Positions 1 through 7,956 of a stretch of 64,000 nt of DNA are shown here, one piece after another. The notes under the pieces were generated by a model. It saw nothing but the letters and a program-made list of their open reading frames with translations. It was not told the DNA's origin and ran no database searches. The stretch comes from Bacteroidota bacterium (lineage in GTDB: Bacteria > Bacteroidota > Bacteroidia > Chitinophagales > Saprospiraceae), in contig JANSWP010000017.1 in NCBI GenBank assembly GCA_024743405.1, positions 1-64,000 of the forward strand, given 5' to 3'. Position 1 is the stretch's first letter, and each line of letters begins with the position of its first letter. Made by a program: the position numbers and the translations under genes.

Positions 1-102
1 TGAACTGTTTATTCTTATAACAACAAGGACTATCAATACAAAGGCTATGATTCCACCTATGATACATAGTAGCCACTTTCCGATTTTTTTAAGAATATTC
101 AT
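1..102 (-). CDS. N-terminus of a membrane-anchored protein, truncated by the window edge
   Basis: An open frame of 34 codons begins with ATG at 102 and runs off the left edge. It starts MNILKKIGKW, followed by about 20 hydrophobic residues (LLCIIGGIIAFVLIVLVVI) and then a basic turn (RINSS). This is the pattern of an N-terminal membrane anchor or uncleaved signal segment preceded by lysines. The rest of the protein is outside the window, so the family cannot be named. It points the same way as the recombinase gene at 229-1335, with a palindrome-rich gap between them. Chance is possible in 102 bases, but start, charge pattern and hydrophobic run fit a real gene. Confidence 0.55.
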   Translation of the reverse strand, partial: MNILKKIGKWLLCIIGGIIAFVLIVLVVIRINSS

Positions 103-129
103 TATCTCACTTTAGGTATTTAAGTTTTT

Positions 130-220
130 ATTACCGCCAACATCTCGCTATCCGCAACTCCTCCTTCCTATTGCGTTTAGCGGCGAGTTGCGTTTATTTC
201 CCATATGGGTGAACGCTAAA
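130..220. repeat. GC-rich nested palindrome element (attC-like geometry)
   Basis: This patch is richer in G+C than its surroundings and holds overlapping inverted repeats. CTCGC (144-148) pairs with GCGAG (183-187). GCAACT (154-159) pairs with AGTTGC (186-191). GCGTT (190-194) pairs with AACGC (212-216) around a perfect palindrome CCCATATGGG (200-209). It lies between the stop codon of the recombinase gene and a truncated gene of the same orientation. Paired arms with GCGTT/AACGC boundaries resemble integron attC or REP-like folding elements, but no canonical attC core is recognised. Function is unassigned. Confidence 0.45.
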
Positions 221-228
221 TTAGATTT

Positions 229-1335
229 TTACAAGATTGAATCCAAGGGACTTTCGAAACATTTATTATTTACTTTTAATATATGGGTATATATTTCTGT
301 GGTTTTGGAAGAGCTATGTCCTAGTAATGCTTGGATATCCCTCAAGCTCACCCCCTGTTGTAACAAATGTGTCGCAAAACTGTGCCTCAAGGTATGGGGA
401 GTGGCCCATGGGTTTATCCTTGCTTCTTTGATCGCTCTCCGAAAAATGGATTGAATACTTCGCGTGCTGTATTGTCCTCCCGATTGCCCTTCAAACAACC
501 AATAGGCAGGCTTATCTTTTATAAAGTACTCCCTTAGCAATTCCAATAATTTGCCTGACAAGATCGTTCTTCTGTCTTTCTTTCCTTTTGCCCCTTTTAT
601 ATAAATATAACCTTCCTCTGATCGAATGTCTTGGATCCTCAAATTGATGATTTCACCTATACGAAGCCCAGCCGAATAAAGGGTTGCCAATATGGCTCTG
701 TGCTTAATGTTCTTGGGTTGGTTCAGTATCTTTTTTACATCCCCTTTGCTTAGTACATTGGGCAGATTCTTACTCTTTTTAGGCCTTTGAATATCATAAT
801 ATTCCCTAGGCTGTCCGAGTACCTGCTCATAATAGAACTTGATAGCATTGACAAATTGATTTTGTGCACTTTCCGACAGCTTTTCCTTGACCACCAGTTT
901 ATACATAAAAGCTTCTATTTCTTCCTTTGTTACATCCTTTAAATCCCTGGAATTGAAATAACATAAGAACTTGAAAAAGTAATTCTTGTAAGTCTTTAAG
1001 GTGGAGTGGCTATATCCCTTTAATACAATCTTTTGGTGAATGGCATCTAGGGCTTTTTGGGATGAGTCCGATAGGGCTGTACCTACATCAACCACTTTCG
1101 ATTTAGGCGCTTCCTTGGCCAATTCCCATTGGTTTCCCAATATTTCTAATAATGTTTTTTTAGCCTCCACCGTATTTATCACACTCCAGAGTTTTTGATT
1201 TGGGTGATACCAGGTCGTATTTAAAAGCTTTATTTTGTTCCGGACTTCTTTTAATTGGTACGGGACAAAAAATTTAATCCGTTGGGCTTTAGTAGATGGA
1301 GAAAATATTATTACTTTCATATTATACTTAATCAT
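229..1335 (-). CDS. Tyrosine recombinase/integrase (Xer/IntI-like)
   Basis: A 368-residue site-specific recombinase. Residues 1-70 form a small N-terminal domain of the kind seen on Bacteroidota integrases. Residues 92-180 are the SAM-like core-binding domain and 195-355 the catalytic domain. The catalytic set is complete: Arg225 (SAGLRIGEI), a lysine near 248-250 (GAKGKK), His314 and Arg317 (PHTLRHSFATHL), His340 (LLGHSS) and the nucleophile Tyr349 (IYTH). The C-terminal ending SPLDSIL recalls integron integrases, but the extra segment typical of IntI between the catalytic lysine and the HxxR box is not seen. It is therefore better called an IntI relative than a true IntI. ATG at 1320 (MKVIIFS) is an alternative start. 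It is divergent from the gene at 1450, and the gap between holds nested palindromes. Confidence 0.88.
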   Translation of the reverse strand: MIKYNMKVIIFSPSTKAQRIKFFVPYQLKEVRNKIKLLNTTWYHPNQKLWSVINTVEAKKTLLEILGNQWELAKEAPKSKVVDVGTALSDSSQKALDAIHQKIVLKGYSHSTLKTYKNYFFKFLCYFNSRDLKDVTKEEIEAFMYKLVVKEKLSESAQNQFVNAIKFYYEQVLGQPREYYDIQRPKKSKNLPNVLSKGDVKKILNQPKNIKHRAILATLYSAGLRIGEIINLRIQDIRSEEGYIYIKGAKGKKDRRTILSGKLLELLREYFIKDKPAYWLFEGQSGGQYSTRSIQSIFRRAIKEARINPWATPHTLRHSFATHLLQQGVSLRDIQALLGHSSSKTTEIYTHILKVNNKCFESPLDSIL

Positions 1336-1405
1336 TAGTTAATTAATGTTACAAATATGATAATTAATAGATTGATTATCAATATAATAAAATTATTATT
1401 TGACC

Positions 1406-1442
1406 TTAACCGTTAGTAACGGATATGAACGGTTATTAACCT
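1406..1442. repeat. Nested inverted repeats between recombinase and zinc-ribbon genes
   Basis: Two adjacent palindromes share an ACCGTTA/TAACGGT vocabulary. CCGTTA-g-TAACGG spans about 1410-1422, and GGTTA-t-TAACC ends at 1441. The outer arms AACCGTT and AACGGTT also pair with each other across 13 nt. The position, in the 114-bp divergent gap just upstream of a tyrosine recombinase, suits an operator for its expression or a recombination core site. Neither role can be decided from sequence alone. Confidence 0.45.
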
Positions 1443-1449
1443 TTATACT

Positions 1450-1809
1450 ATGGCAACTTTAATTTGTAAGATGTACAAAACTCAAATGAAAGGGCGATCC
1501 GATAAATTATTCTGTTCTTCAGATTGTAAAAATGAATATCATATCAAACTTCGGAAAGTCACTAACCTGGCGACTCTAAACACAGATCGGATACTACACC
1601 GGAACCGCTCTATTTTATTGGAACTAATGGGAAAGAACCTGAAACAAAAGAAGGTAAAACGAGAAATGCTTGATAAAAAGAAATTCAATTTCCATTATGT
1701 TACTGGATACTACACGAATAGCAAAGGTAAAATGTATGATTACATAAATGATTTTGCATGGATGATTTTTTCTGACCGTGAAATTTTAATCATTCGAAGG
1801 AGTGCCTAA
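1450..1809 (+). CDS. Small zinc-ribbon-type conserved hypothetical protein (degenerate N-terminus)
   Basis: A 119-residue protein resembling a widespread Bacteroidota family that begins with a short C-x2-C ... C-x3-C ribbon (LFCSSDCKNEYH here) and continues with a conserved tail (KFNFHYVTGYYTNSKGKMYDY). In this copy the first ribbon half reads C6-K-M-Y9, so the second ligand of the expected CxxC is Tyr. The second half (Cys22, Cys26) is intact. Loss of one ligand suggests weakened or absent zinc binding. The end of the protein (REILIIRRSA) matches the family's usual basic ending, so the gene looks full length. It is divergent from the recombinase and may be part of the same accessory segment. 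The family's function is not known to me. Confidence 0.6.
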   Translation: MATLICKMYKTQMKGRSDKLFCSSDCKNEYHIKLRKVTNLATLNTDRILHRNRSILLELMGKNLKQKKVKREMLDKKKFNFHYVTGYYTNSKGKMYDYINDFAWMIFSDREILIIRRSA

Positions 1810-1874
1810 GATATGGTTTTAGTCTTCGAAAATCTTGCAGTAGCGGAGAAGCAATTGCTCTTAAATTTGATAAG

Positions 1875-1940
1875 TGTTCGAACGGAGTGGATTAAGACTA
1901 AAAGTGGTGTTCGAACGGAGTGGATTAAGACTAAAAGTGG
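1875..1940. repeat. Two perfect 33-bp tandem direct repeats plus a partial third
   Basis: A 33-bp unit starting TGTTCGAACGGAGTGG occurs at 1875-1907 and again identically at 1908-1940. A third degenerate start (TTTTCGAACCG) follows at 1941. Each unit begins with the palindrome TTCGAA. The unit length is divisible by three, so the frame from 1813 to 2007 stays open through it, but that frame shows no other sign of being a gene. Perfect identity suggests recent slippage or a recombinase-associated duplication 65 bp from the tRNA-Glu terminator. Confidence 0.85.
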
Positions 1941-2005
1941 TTTTCGAACCGCAAGAATTTATCACACCTTCTCTAATTTCACTGATAGAATCAGTCAGTT
2001 AGGGT

Positions 2006-2046
2006 AAAAAAAGGGACTTACACCCATCAAATGGTATAAATCCCCT
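2006..2046 (-). terminator. Intrinsic terminator of tRNA-Glu
   Basis: Read on the minus strand just after the tRNA, an arm AAGGGGATTTA pairs with TAAGTCCCTT around a smaller CCAT/ATGG hairpin, with one internal mismatch. It is followed at once by seven T residues (plus-strand A run 2006-2012). Confidence 0.65.
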
Positions 2047-2048
2047 TA

Positions 2049-2121
2049 GTAGCCCGTACGGGATTCGAACCCGTGTTACCAGGATGAAAACCTGGCGTCC
2101 TAACCCCTAGACGAACGGGCC
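2049..2121 (-). tRNA. tRNA-Glu (anticodon TTC)
   Basis: The minus strand folds as a full cloverleaf. The acceptor GGCCCGT pairs with ACGGGCT (first pair G-U) and the discriminator base is A at 2049. The D arm contains TCTAGGGGTTAGGA. The anticodon stem CCAGG/CCTGG encloses a loop with TTC, which reads GAA/GAG. The T arm CGGGTTCGAATCCCG is canonical. CCA is not encoded. It has its own promoter about 100 bp upstream and a terminator directly downstream. The recombinase 700 bp away is not abutting, so the tRNA is a possible but unproven attachment locus. Confidence 0.97.
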
Positions 2122-2217
2122 AAGATTTCAATTTTATTAGGGAGAAAAAGTTTGGTATTACTCGTTTGATATACCTTTTTAAACAATTTTCACGCCCCTT
2201 GATTTTCAAAGCGGACG

Positions 2218-2247
2218 CAAATATATAACCTTTTAAAAAAAATCAAA
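2218..2247 (-). promoter_or_regulatory. Promoter for tRNA-Glu
   Basis: On the minus strand the sequence TTTG (2247-2244), an 18-nt spacer and TATATTTG (2225-2218) match the Bacteroidota primary sigma consensus (TTG near -33, TAnnTTTG near -7). This predicts a transcript start near 2211 and a leader of about 90 nt before the mature tRNA. Confidence 0.7.
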
Positions 2248-2279
2248 ATAACCTTCAAAAAAAAGATTCAAAATATCAC

Positions 2280-2309
2280 TTTGATTTAAATTTTTCTTGA
2301 TTAAATTTG
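2280..2309 (+). promoter_or_regulatory. Promoter for gapA
   Basis: TTTG (2280-2283), an 18-nt spacer and TAAATTTG (2302-2309) followed by GCGCCGCC form a strong Bacteroidota-type promoter. The predicted start near 2316 gives gapA an unusually long 5' leader of about 160 nt. It is divergent from the tRNA-Glu promoter, and the two -33 elements lie 33 bp apart. Confidence 0.7.
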
Positions 2310-2478
2310 CGCCGCCTTACCAAAATACTCCAACCAAATTTTCTACAACTAGTTTAGTTTACAAGTGTTTCTGTAGTCTTATTTAAACCACCGCAACTTT
2401 AGATTCGTATTGAGAAACTGAAAACTTGAATTAAAGTTTTTTTTAAAAAACTTATTCAAGTCCAAAATCAAAATTAAA

Positions 2479-3477
2479 ATGACTAAAAAAATCGCAATTA
2501 ACGGATTTGGTAGAATTGGGCGATTGACATTCCGAAATCTTCTAACAAGAAAAGATGTTGAGGTTGTCGCAATTAATGATTTAACAAATAACGACACCTT
2601 AGCTCATCTTTTAAAATATGATTCTGCACAGGGTCCATTTGATGGGACTGTTGACCATACTGAAAATAGCCTGATTGTAAACGGTACCTCTATTGCTGCT
2701 TATTCAGAGAGAAATCCTGAAAATTTACCTTGGGCAAAATTAGGAGTTGATTTAGTATTAGAGTGTACAGGGATTTTTAGAGATAAAGAAAAAGCAGGCT
2801 TACACTTAAAAGCAGGGGCAAAAGACGTTTTGATTTCTGCTCCTGGCAAAGGAGATGGTGTTCAAACAATTGTTTTAGGGGTTAATGATGAAGATTTAGA
2901 CCGACGTGCTAATGTCTTCTCAAATGCTTCTTGTACAACAAATTGCTTAGCACCTGTTGCAAAAATCATTGAAGATAACTGGGGGATGGTAAATGGGTCA
3001 ATGACTACGATTCATGCTTATACTGCTGATCAAAGAATTCAAGATGCCCCTCATTCAGATTTACGAAGAGCTCGTGCAGCAGCTTTTAATATTGTTCCAA
3101 CCTCTACTGGTGCAGCAGCAGCCGTAGCTAAAGTAGTCCCATCTGTCGCTGGTAAATTGAACGCCATTGCAGTGAGGGTTCCTGTTATTACTGGTTCAAT
3201 GATTGAAGTTAATGTCGTTGTAGAAAAATCTGCCACTGTTGAAGAAATCAATGCTACTTTTAAAGCAGCAGCTGATGGACCAATGAAAGGCATTTTACAA
3301 TATACTGAAGATCCTATTGTTTCTTCAGATATTGTTCGAAATCCACATTCTTCTATTTTTGATGCAGGAATGACATCTACTAATGGAAATATGATAAAAA
3401 TAGTTAGCTGGTATGATAATGAAGCAGGTTATTCTGCGAGATTAGCAGATTTAGCAACAATGATTTTAACGAAATAG
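2479..3477 (+). CDS. gapA: Glyceraldehyde-3-phosphate dehydrogenase
   Basis: Catalyses oxidation and phosphorylation of glyceraldehyde-3-phosphate to 1,3-bisphosphoglycerate in glycolysis. At 332 residues it has the family's usual length. The Rossmann motif INGFGRIGR is at residues 7-15, and an acidic Asp in AINDLT suggests NAD preference. The catalytic cysteine is Cys152 in ASCTTNCLAP, and the C-terminal WYDNEAGYS motif is intact. ATG at 2479 aligns with the family N-terminus. The gene is followed by a hairpin and then pgk, the next enzyme of the pathway. Confidence 0.97.
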   Translation: MTKKIAINGFGRIGRLTFRNLLTRKDVEVVAINDLTNNDTLAHLLKYDSAQGPFDGTVDHTENSLIVNGTSIAAYSERNPENLPWAKLGVDLVLECTGIFRDKEKAGLHLKAGAKDVLISAPGKGDGVQTIVLGVNDEDLDRRANVFSNASCTTNCLAPVAKIIEDNWGMVNGSMTTIHAYTADQRIQDAPHSDLRRARAAAFNIVPTSTGAAAAVAKVVPSVAGKLNAIAVRVPVITGSMIEVNVVVEKSATVEEINATFKAAADGPMKGILQYTEDPIVSSDIVRNPHSSIFDAGMTSTNGNMIKIVSWYDNEAGYSARLADLATMILTK

Positions 3478-3529
3478 TTTATACTAATCGTATTCTAATG
3501 TTTCCAAGTTCCTTATCATAAGGCAATCA

Positions 3530-3565
3530 AAAAGGTTTGAAAGATTTCGGTCTTTCAAACCTTTT
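3530..3565. terminator. Perfect 15-bp hairpin between gapA and pgk
   Basis: AAAAGGTTTGAAAGA (3530-3544) pairs perfectly with TCTTTCAAACCTTTT (3551-3565) around the loop TTTCGG. The T run is part of the stem. It probably ends the gapA transcript, with partial readthrough to pgk possible. Confidence 0.65.
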
Positions 3566-3593
3566 CAATTAAAGGCATAGGAAAATAATAATG

Positions 3594-3601
3594 TAAATTT
3601 G
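3594..3601 (+). promoter_or_regulatory. -7 element of a pgk promoter
   Basis: TAAATTTG ends 14 bp before the pgk ATG, so transcription would begin about 8 nt upstream of the start codon. No clear TTG is seen at the -33 spacing. It implies that pgk can be transcribed independently of gapA. Confidence 0.5.
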
Positions 3602-3615
3602 TTCAAAAAAAAACG

Positions 3616-4818
3616 ATGAATTTAAACTTTAAAAATAAAAGAGTCCTTGTACGAGTTGATTTCAATGTGCCACTTAATGCTAACCTTGAAATCACCGATG
3701 ATACACGTATGAGAGCAGCATTACCGACTATACAACATATCCTACAAAATGGAGGTGGTGTAATTTTAATGTCTCATTTAGGAAGACCGCAAAAAAAACT
3801 CAATGAGGACGGAAGTATTAACGTGAAAAAATTTACGCTTAAAAATATAGTGGCTCACTTATCTGATTTATTAAAAGTTGAGGTGAAATTTTCTCCCGAG
3901 ACCGTAGGAAAGACAGCTGCCAAGCAAGCAGTATCCATACGTTCAGGCGAGGTTCTTGTTTTAGAAAATACTCGATTCCAGAAAGAAGAAGCTAGTGGTG
4001 ATGAAGGATTTGCCAAACAGTTGTCTGAACTTGCTGATCTTTATGTGAATGATGCCTTCGGTACTGCGCATAGAGCACATGCATCTACCACAACGGTCGC
4101 AAAATATTTCGATAAGTATCAAAAGAGTTTTGGCTTTTTAATGCAAAAAGAAATTGAAAACGCCAATAAAGTTTTGAATAACCCAGATCGCCCGTTAACG
4201 GCCATCATTGGAGGAGCCAAGGTTTCAGACAAAATATTGTTATTAGAAAGATTAATCGAATTTGCTGATAATGTAATCGTTGGAGGAGGAATGGCTTATA
4301 CATTCTTAAAAGCGCAAGGTGGTGATATCGGTAATTCTTTGGTTGAGAATGACAGGTTAGATCTTGCAAATTCTTTGATTCTAAAAGCAAAAGAAAAAGG
4401 AGTACAACTCCTACTTCCGGAAGACTCAACCATTGCGGATAATTTTAATAATGAAGCAAATTTTAAAAGCCAAAATAGTGCTCAAATTCCTGAAGGTTGG
4501 ATGGGTTTAGACATTGGGAAAAAGGCAATTGCTGACTTTTCACATACCATCAAAAATTCAAAAACGATCCTCTGGAATGGCCCTATGGGTGTTTTTGAAA
4601 TGAGCAATTTCGCGAATGGAACCAAATCTATTGCACAAGCTGTAGCGGATGCAACTTCAAATGGTGCTTTTTCATTGGTCGGTGGAGGTGATTCAGTGGC
4701 AGCTGTGAATCAAATGGGTTTGTCCGATAAGGTTAGTTATGTCTCGACGGGTGGTGGGGCAATGCTCGAATTCTTAGAGGGTAAAAAATTGCCTGGAATT
4801 CAGGCAATTGAAGGTTGA
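3616..4818 (+). CDS. pgk: Phosphoglycerate kinase
   Basis: Transfers the acyl phosphate of 1,3-bisphosphoglycerate to ADP, the first ATP-forming step of lower glycolysis. The 400-residue length is normal for a bacterial enzyme. Substrate-binding motifs RVDFNVP (13-19) and SHLGRP (53-58) are present, as is the NDAFGTAHRAHAS segment. The C-terminal nucleotide region contains GGGDSVAAV and the glycine-rich STGGGA. Start ATG is supported by the match to family N-termini. It follows gapA by 138 bp, a common pairing for consecutive glycolytic enzymes. Confidence 0.97.
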   Translation: MNLNFKNKRVLVRVDFNVPLNANLEITDDTRMRAALPTIQHILQNGGGVILMSHLGRPQKKLNEDGSINVKKFTLKNIVAHLSDLLKVEVKFSPETVGKTAAKQAVSIRSGEVLVLENTRFQKEEASGDEGFAKQLSELADLYVNDAFGTAHRAHASTTTVAKYFDKYQKSFGFLMQKEIENANKVLNNPDRPLTAIIGGAKVSDKILLLERLIEFADNVIVGGGMAYTFLKAQGGDIGNSLVENDRLDLANSLILKAKEKGVQLLLPEDSTIADNFNNEANFKSQNSAQIPEGWMGLDIGKKAIADFSHTIKNSKTILWNGPMGVFEMSNFANGTKSIAQAVADATSNGAFSLVGGGDSVAAVNQMGLSDKVSYVSTGGGAMLEFLEGKKLPGIQAIEG

Positions 4819-4891
4819 TCCATTAATTTGAAGCAACCAAATCTACCCTCGCCTACGCTGTTGGGATCAAAATATCAAGGGAAAGAATAAT

Positions 4892-6220
4892 TTATCCGAG
4901 AGCAGCTTTATAGGTTTCTAAGCAACGTTGCCTTGCATATTTATGCTCAACAATGGGTTCGGGATATTGGCTAGTTCCATACTCTGGAACCCATTGTTTT
5001 ATATACTTAAACTCTTTGTCAAACTTTTGTTGTTGTGTAGTCGGATTGAATATTCTAAAATAGGGTGCTGCATCTGTTCCGCAACCTGCTGCCCACTGCC
5101 AGCCTCCATTATTACTCGCTAAATCATAATCCAATAACTTACTTGCAAAATAAGCCTCTCCTCGCCTCCAATCTATTAATAAATGTTTCGTCAAAAAACT
5201 AGCAGTAACCATTCGGACTCGATTGTGCATAAATCCAGTTGCATTTAATTCTCGCATACCTGCATCTACTATTGGGTAACCTGTTTTCCCTTTGCACCAA
5301 TTTTGAAAATCACTCTCATTGTTTCTCCATTCCACTTTTTCGTATTTGGCTCTGAATGCATTTCCAACATTATCTGGAAAGTGGGATAAAATCATGGCAT
5401 AGAAATCTCTCCAAATGAGTTCATTAACATAAGTTTCGTTGAGTCCAAGCGCATTTCTTGCTTTTTCTCTTATAGAAATAGTTCCAAAACGGAAATGAAT
5501 TCCCAATCGAGAAGTTCCTTTCAAAAAAGGAAAATTTCTAGTTTCATCATATTGCTTTATCAATCCCCGGGTTACTGATTTTCCCGGAATATCAATTTCT
5601 GTTTTCTCAAAACCAATCTCTTCTATACTTGGATTAGAAAAGGGTATTGTAGCATAAAAATTGGCGTAATAAGCTTCAGTTGGATAAGATTTCACATAAT
5701 AAGAGGTAAGACCAATTTCATCTGAATCAGCCGTTTTAGAAAATAGTTTTGCTTTCCATTTTCGGCTATAAGGCGTAAACACAGTATAAGGTGTTCCATC
5801 ATTTTTTAAAATCTCTTCCTTTTCAAAAATCACCTGGTCTTTATAAGTTTTAAATAGAATTCCTTGACTATTTAAAAATCTTTTAACCGATGAATCTCGT
5901 TCTACTGCATACGGTTCATAATCATGATTTGTGAAAACCGTATTAATCTTATACGAACCAATTAACTCTTTCCAAATATCGATAGGATTACCCTTTTTTA
6001 TTAAAATATCAGATTCCAATTCCTTCAATTCATCCGAAATGCTCATTAGGGAGTCATGAATAAAGGAGACTCGAGCATCTTTTTTGTCCTCTAAATCGTC
6101 TAAAATATTCTCATCAAAAATAAATATAGGTAGTACCGGAAATTCACTTTTGAGGGCGTGATACAAACCAGCGTTGTCTTGTAATCGGAAATCTCTTCTA
6201 AACCAAAAGATATTTATCAT
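4892..6220 (-). CDS. phrB: Deoxyribodipyrimidine photolyase (cryptochrome/photolyase family)
   Basis: Light-dependent repair of cyclobutane pyrimidine dimers by an FAD enzyme. The 442 residues fit class I CPD photolyases. The N-terminal alpha/beta antenna domain begins NIFWFRRDFRLQDN. The C-terminal FAD-binding helical domain shows WRDFYAMIL, NATGFMHNRVRM, and the flavin/DNA-contact block DLASNNGGWQWAAGCGTD followed by FRIFNP. The tryptophan-bearing motifs are intact, so activity is likely. It is convergent with pgk and monocistronic. A signalling cryptochrome role cannot be excluded from sequence but is less likely. Confidence 0.93.
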   Translation of the reverse strand: MINIFWFRRDFRLQDNAGLYHALKSEFPVLPIFIFDENILDDLEDKKDARVSFIHDSLMSISDELKELESDILIKKGNPIDIWKELIGSYKINTVFTNHDYEPYAVERDSSVKRFLNSQGILFKTYKDQVIFEKEEILKNDGTPYTVFTPYSRKWKAKLFSKTADSDEIGLTSYYVKSYPTEAYYANFYATIPFSNPSIEEIGFEKTEIDIPGKSVTRGLIKQYDETRNFPFLKGTSRLGIHFRFGTISIREKARNALGLNETYVNELIWRDFYAMILSHFPDNVGNAFRAKYEKVEWRNNESDFQNWCKGKTGYPIVDAGMRELNATGFMHNRVRMVTASFLTKHLLIDWRRGEAYFASKLLDYDLASNNGGWQWAAGCGTDAAPYFRIFNPTTQQQKFDKEFKYIKQWVPEYGTSQYPEPIVEHKYARQRCLETYKAALG

Positions 6221-6420
6221 TCCTTTGTTTAATAATTAAAACACGGTTAAAATTGTGGAATTAACACGGAAAGAAAAAAAGTGTTTAGAAAGTAGAAAGA
6301 TAAATTCTTTCCTATAAGAAACTAGGTTTTATGATCATTTTAACCGACGGTCTTTTCTCACGAAGTCAAAAAAAAATTTAGTTACTCAATTAGGGATTTC
6401 GCAAGGCGAAGCTTTCATTA

Positions 6421-7107
6421 TCAGACAATGATGTCTTCTTCATCAATGACCTTTTCTTGATGACACCGGATGATTCTAGCTGGAAAATTTTCTAAAATTC
6501 TATAATCATGGGTTGCAAATAGAACTGCAGTATTTTGTTTTTGGGCTAAATCTCTTAGGAGCAATAGAATATCATCTGAGGTTTCGGGATCCAAATTACC
6601 GGTAGGCTCATCCGCAATTATTAAACTTGGGTTATTTAGTAAAGCGCGAGCGATCACTACTCTTTGTTGTTCTCCACCAGAAACCGTATGTGGCATTTTT
6701 TGATTCTTTCCTTTCAAGTCTACTCTTTCCAAAACTTCATTGACTTTCTTTTTCATCTGCTTTTTATCTGTCCAACCAGTGGCTTTTAGGGCAAATAATA
6801 AGTTCTCTTCAATATTTCGGTCAGAAAGCAAATTGAAATCTTGAAATACAATGCCTAGTTTACGTCGTAATAATGGAATCGTTTTTCGGTTTAATTTCTT
6901 CAAGTCATAACCACATACTGTTCCTTTTCCATTTGACAATGGAAGTGCTGCATATAAAGTTTTTAAAAGACTAGATTTCCCACTCCCTGTTTTACCAATT
7001 AAATAAATGAATTCCCCTTTAGTTATTCTAAGATTCACATCTTCCAAAATCTTCACTTGATCTTGAAAAATATCTGCATTTGATATTTGTACAATATTAT
7101 GAGGCAT
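6421..7107 (-). CDS. FtsE-type ABC transporter ATPase
   Basis: A 228-residue ABC ATPase of the FtsE/LolD group. It has Walker A GKTGSGKSS near residue 38, a Q-loop in VFQDFNLL, the signature VSGGEQQR, Walker B LIIADEP and the switch His in LFATHDYR. FtsE partners the FtsX permease to control peptidoglycan hydrolases at the division site. No FtsX gene is adjacent here, so the partner must be elsewhere. The permease at 48693 is a MacB-like protein far away. Its gene lies 23 bp downstream of the phosphodiesterase gene, suggesting co-transcription from 7738-7745. Confidence 0.85.
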   Translation of the reverse strand: MPHNIVQISNADIFQDQVKILEDVNLRITKGEFIYLIGKTGSGKSSLLKTLYAALPLSNGKGTVCGYDLKKLNRKTIPLLRRKLGIVFQDFNLLSDRNIEENLLFALKATGWTDKKQMKKKVNEVLERVDLKGKNQKMPHTVSGGEQQRVVIARALLNNPSLIIADEPTGNLDPETSDDILLLLRDLAQKQNTAVLFATHDYRILENFPARIIRCHQEKVIDEEDIIV

Positions 7108-7130
7108 AGGTTTATATTATTTTTATGCTA

Positions 7131-7646
7131 CTACATATGGGGACCTGAAGTCCCACGAAGTCCTAATTCAACCACTTCAAGGTTTTGGATTTTTCCTTTA
7201 TTAATATCAAATCGGACAATAGTTTTAATTTTATGGAAACCATAATTTCCACAGGCGCCAGGGTTAATATGTAAAAAATCATATTTTTTGTCTGGCATCA
7301 CCTTTAAAATATGAGAATGACCACAAATATATAATTGGGGAGATTTTGACCTTATTATTTCTCTTACTCGTCCTGTGTATCTCCCAGGGTACCCTCCAAT
7401 ATGTGTTATAAAAACATCCATTCCTTCACATTCAAACCTTAAATTTAATGGAAAGGACTGCCTTATTTTGGCGTCGTCAATATTCCCATATACTGCTTTA
7501 AGTGGTTTGAACTGTTCTAACTGTTCAACTACTTCCATACTTCCGATATCACCAGCATGCCATATTTCATCACAATCTTTAAAATATTCAAACACTTTTT
7601 TATCTAAATATCCATGTGTATCAGAGAGCAATCCTATTTTTTTCAT
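7131..7646 (-). CDS. YfcE/MJ0936-type metallophosphoesterase
   Basis: A 171-residue calcineurin-like phosphoesterase. The metal-ligand motifs are in order: SDTHG (Asp9, His11), HAGDIGS (Asp33), GNIDD, ITHIGG and CGHSH. The ending NPGACGNYGFH resembles the NPGS motif of the YfcE family, which hydrolyses phosphodiesters in vitro. A longer frame to ATG 7694 exists, but the 16 extra residues are unlike the family, whose proteins begin at MKKIGLLSD, so ATG 7646 was chosen. It is the first gene of a pair with the FtsE-like ATPase. The physiological substrate is unknown. Confidence 0.85.
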   Translation of the reverse strand: MKKIGLLSDTHGYLDKKVFEYFKDCDEIWHAGDIGSMEVVEQLEQFKPLKAVYGNIDDAKIRQSFPLNLRFECEGMDVFITHIGGYPGRYTGRVREIIRSKSPQLYICGHSHILKVMPDKKYDFLHINPGACGNYGFHKIKTIVRFDINKGKIQNLEVVELGLRGTSGPHM

Positions 7647-7737
7647 AAATCTAAATTTCGAAAAAGATTTCGAATCCGTGTAAATTCTAGACACAGATAG
7701 AGCTTTAAAAAATTGAGAGAACTAATTAAAAGAAAAA

Positions 7738-7745
7738 CAAATATA
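7738..7745 (-). promoter_or_regulatory. -7 element for the phosphoesterase/ABC ATPase pair
   Basis: The minus strand reads TATATTTG, matching TAnnTTTG, about 92 bp before ATG 7646. The -33 element is not clear. Confidence 0.45.
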
Positions 7746-7956
7746 AAAGTTTGATTGATCAGTGAAAGTTATTTTAAACAGGAATACAGATTTGTTGTTC
7801 TAAATCATTAATGTTTATCAAAAGTTACTTTCAAAAAGTCACTTGAAATATAATAGGCAAGATTAAGGACTTAAAAGAACAAAAAAGCGTACTAGGTTTA
7901 ATAACTTCGCTGACTTTTTGAAAAAAAATCTAGATCCTACTACCAAAATTACATTT

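Noticed and set aside
229-1335. True integron integrase (IntI)
   Set aside because: The IntI-specific additional segment before the HxxR box is not present, and no canonical attI/attC core was recognised.
1813-2007. 64-codon open frame over the tandem repeat
   Set aside because: It is kept open by the 33-bp repeat, has no homology, and runs into the tRNA-Glu terminator.
6398-6410. TTCGC-AAG-GCGAA hairpin near the end of the FtsE-like gene
   Set aside because: Five base pairs with no U tract is too weak to call a terminator.
6421-7694. FtsEX pair
   Set aside because: Only the ATPase is present; the neighbour is a phosphoesterase and not an FtsX permease.
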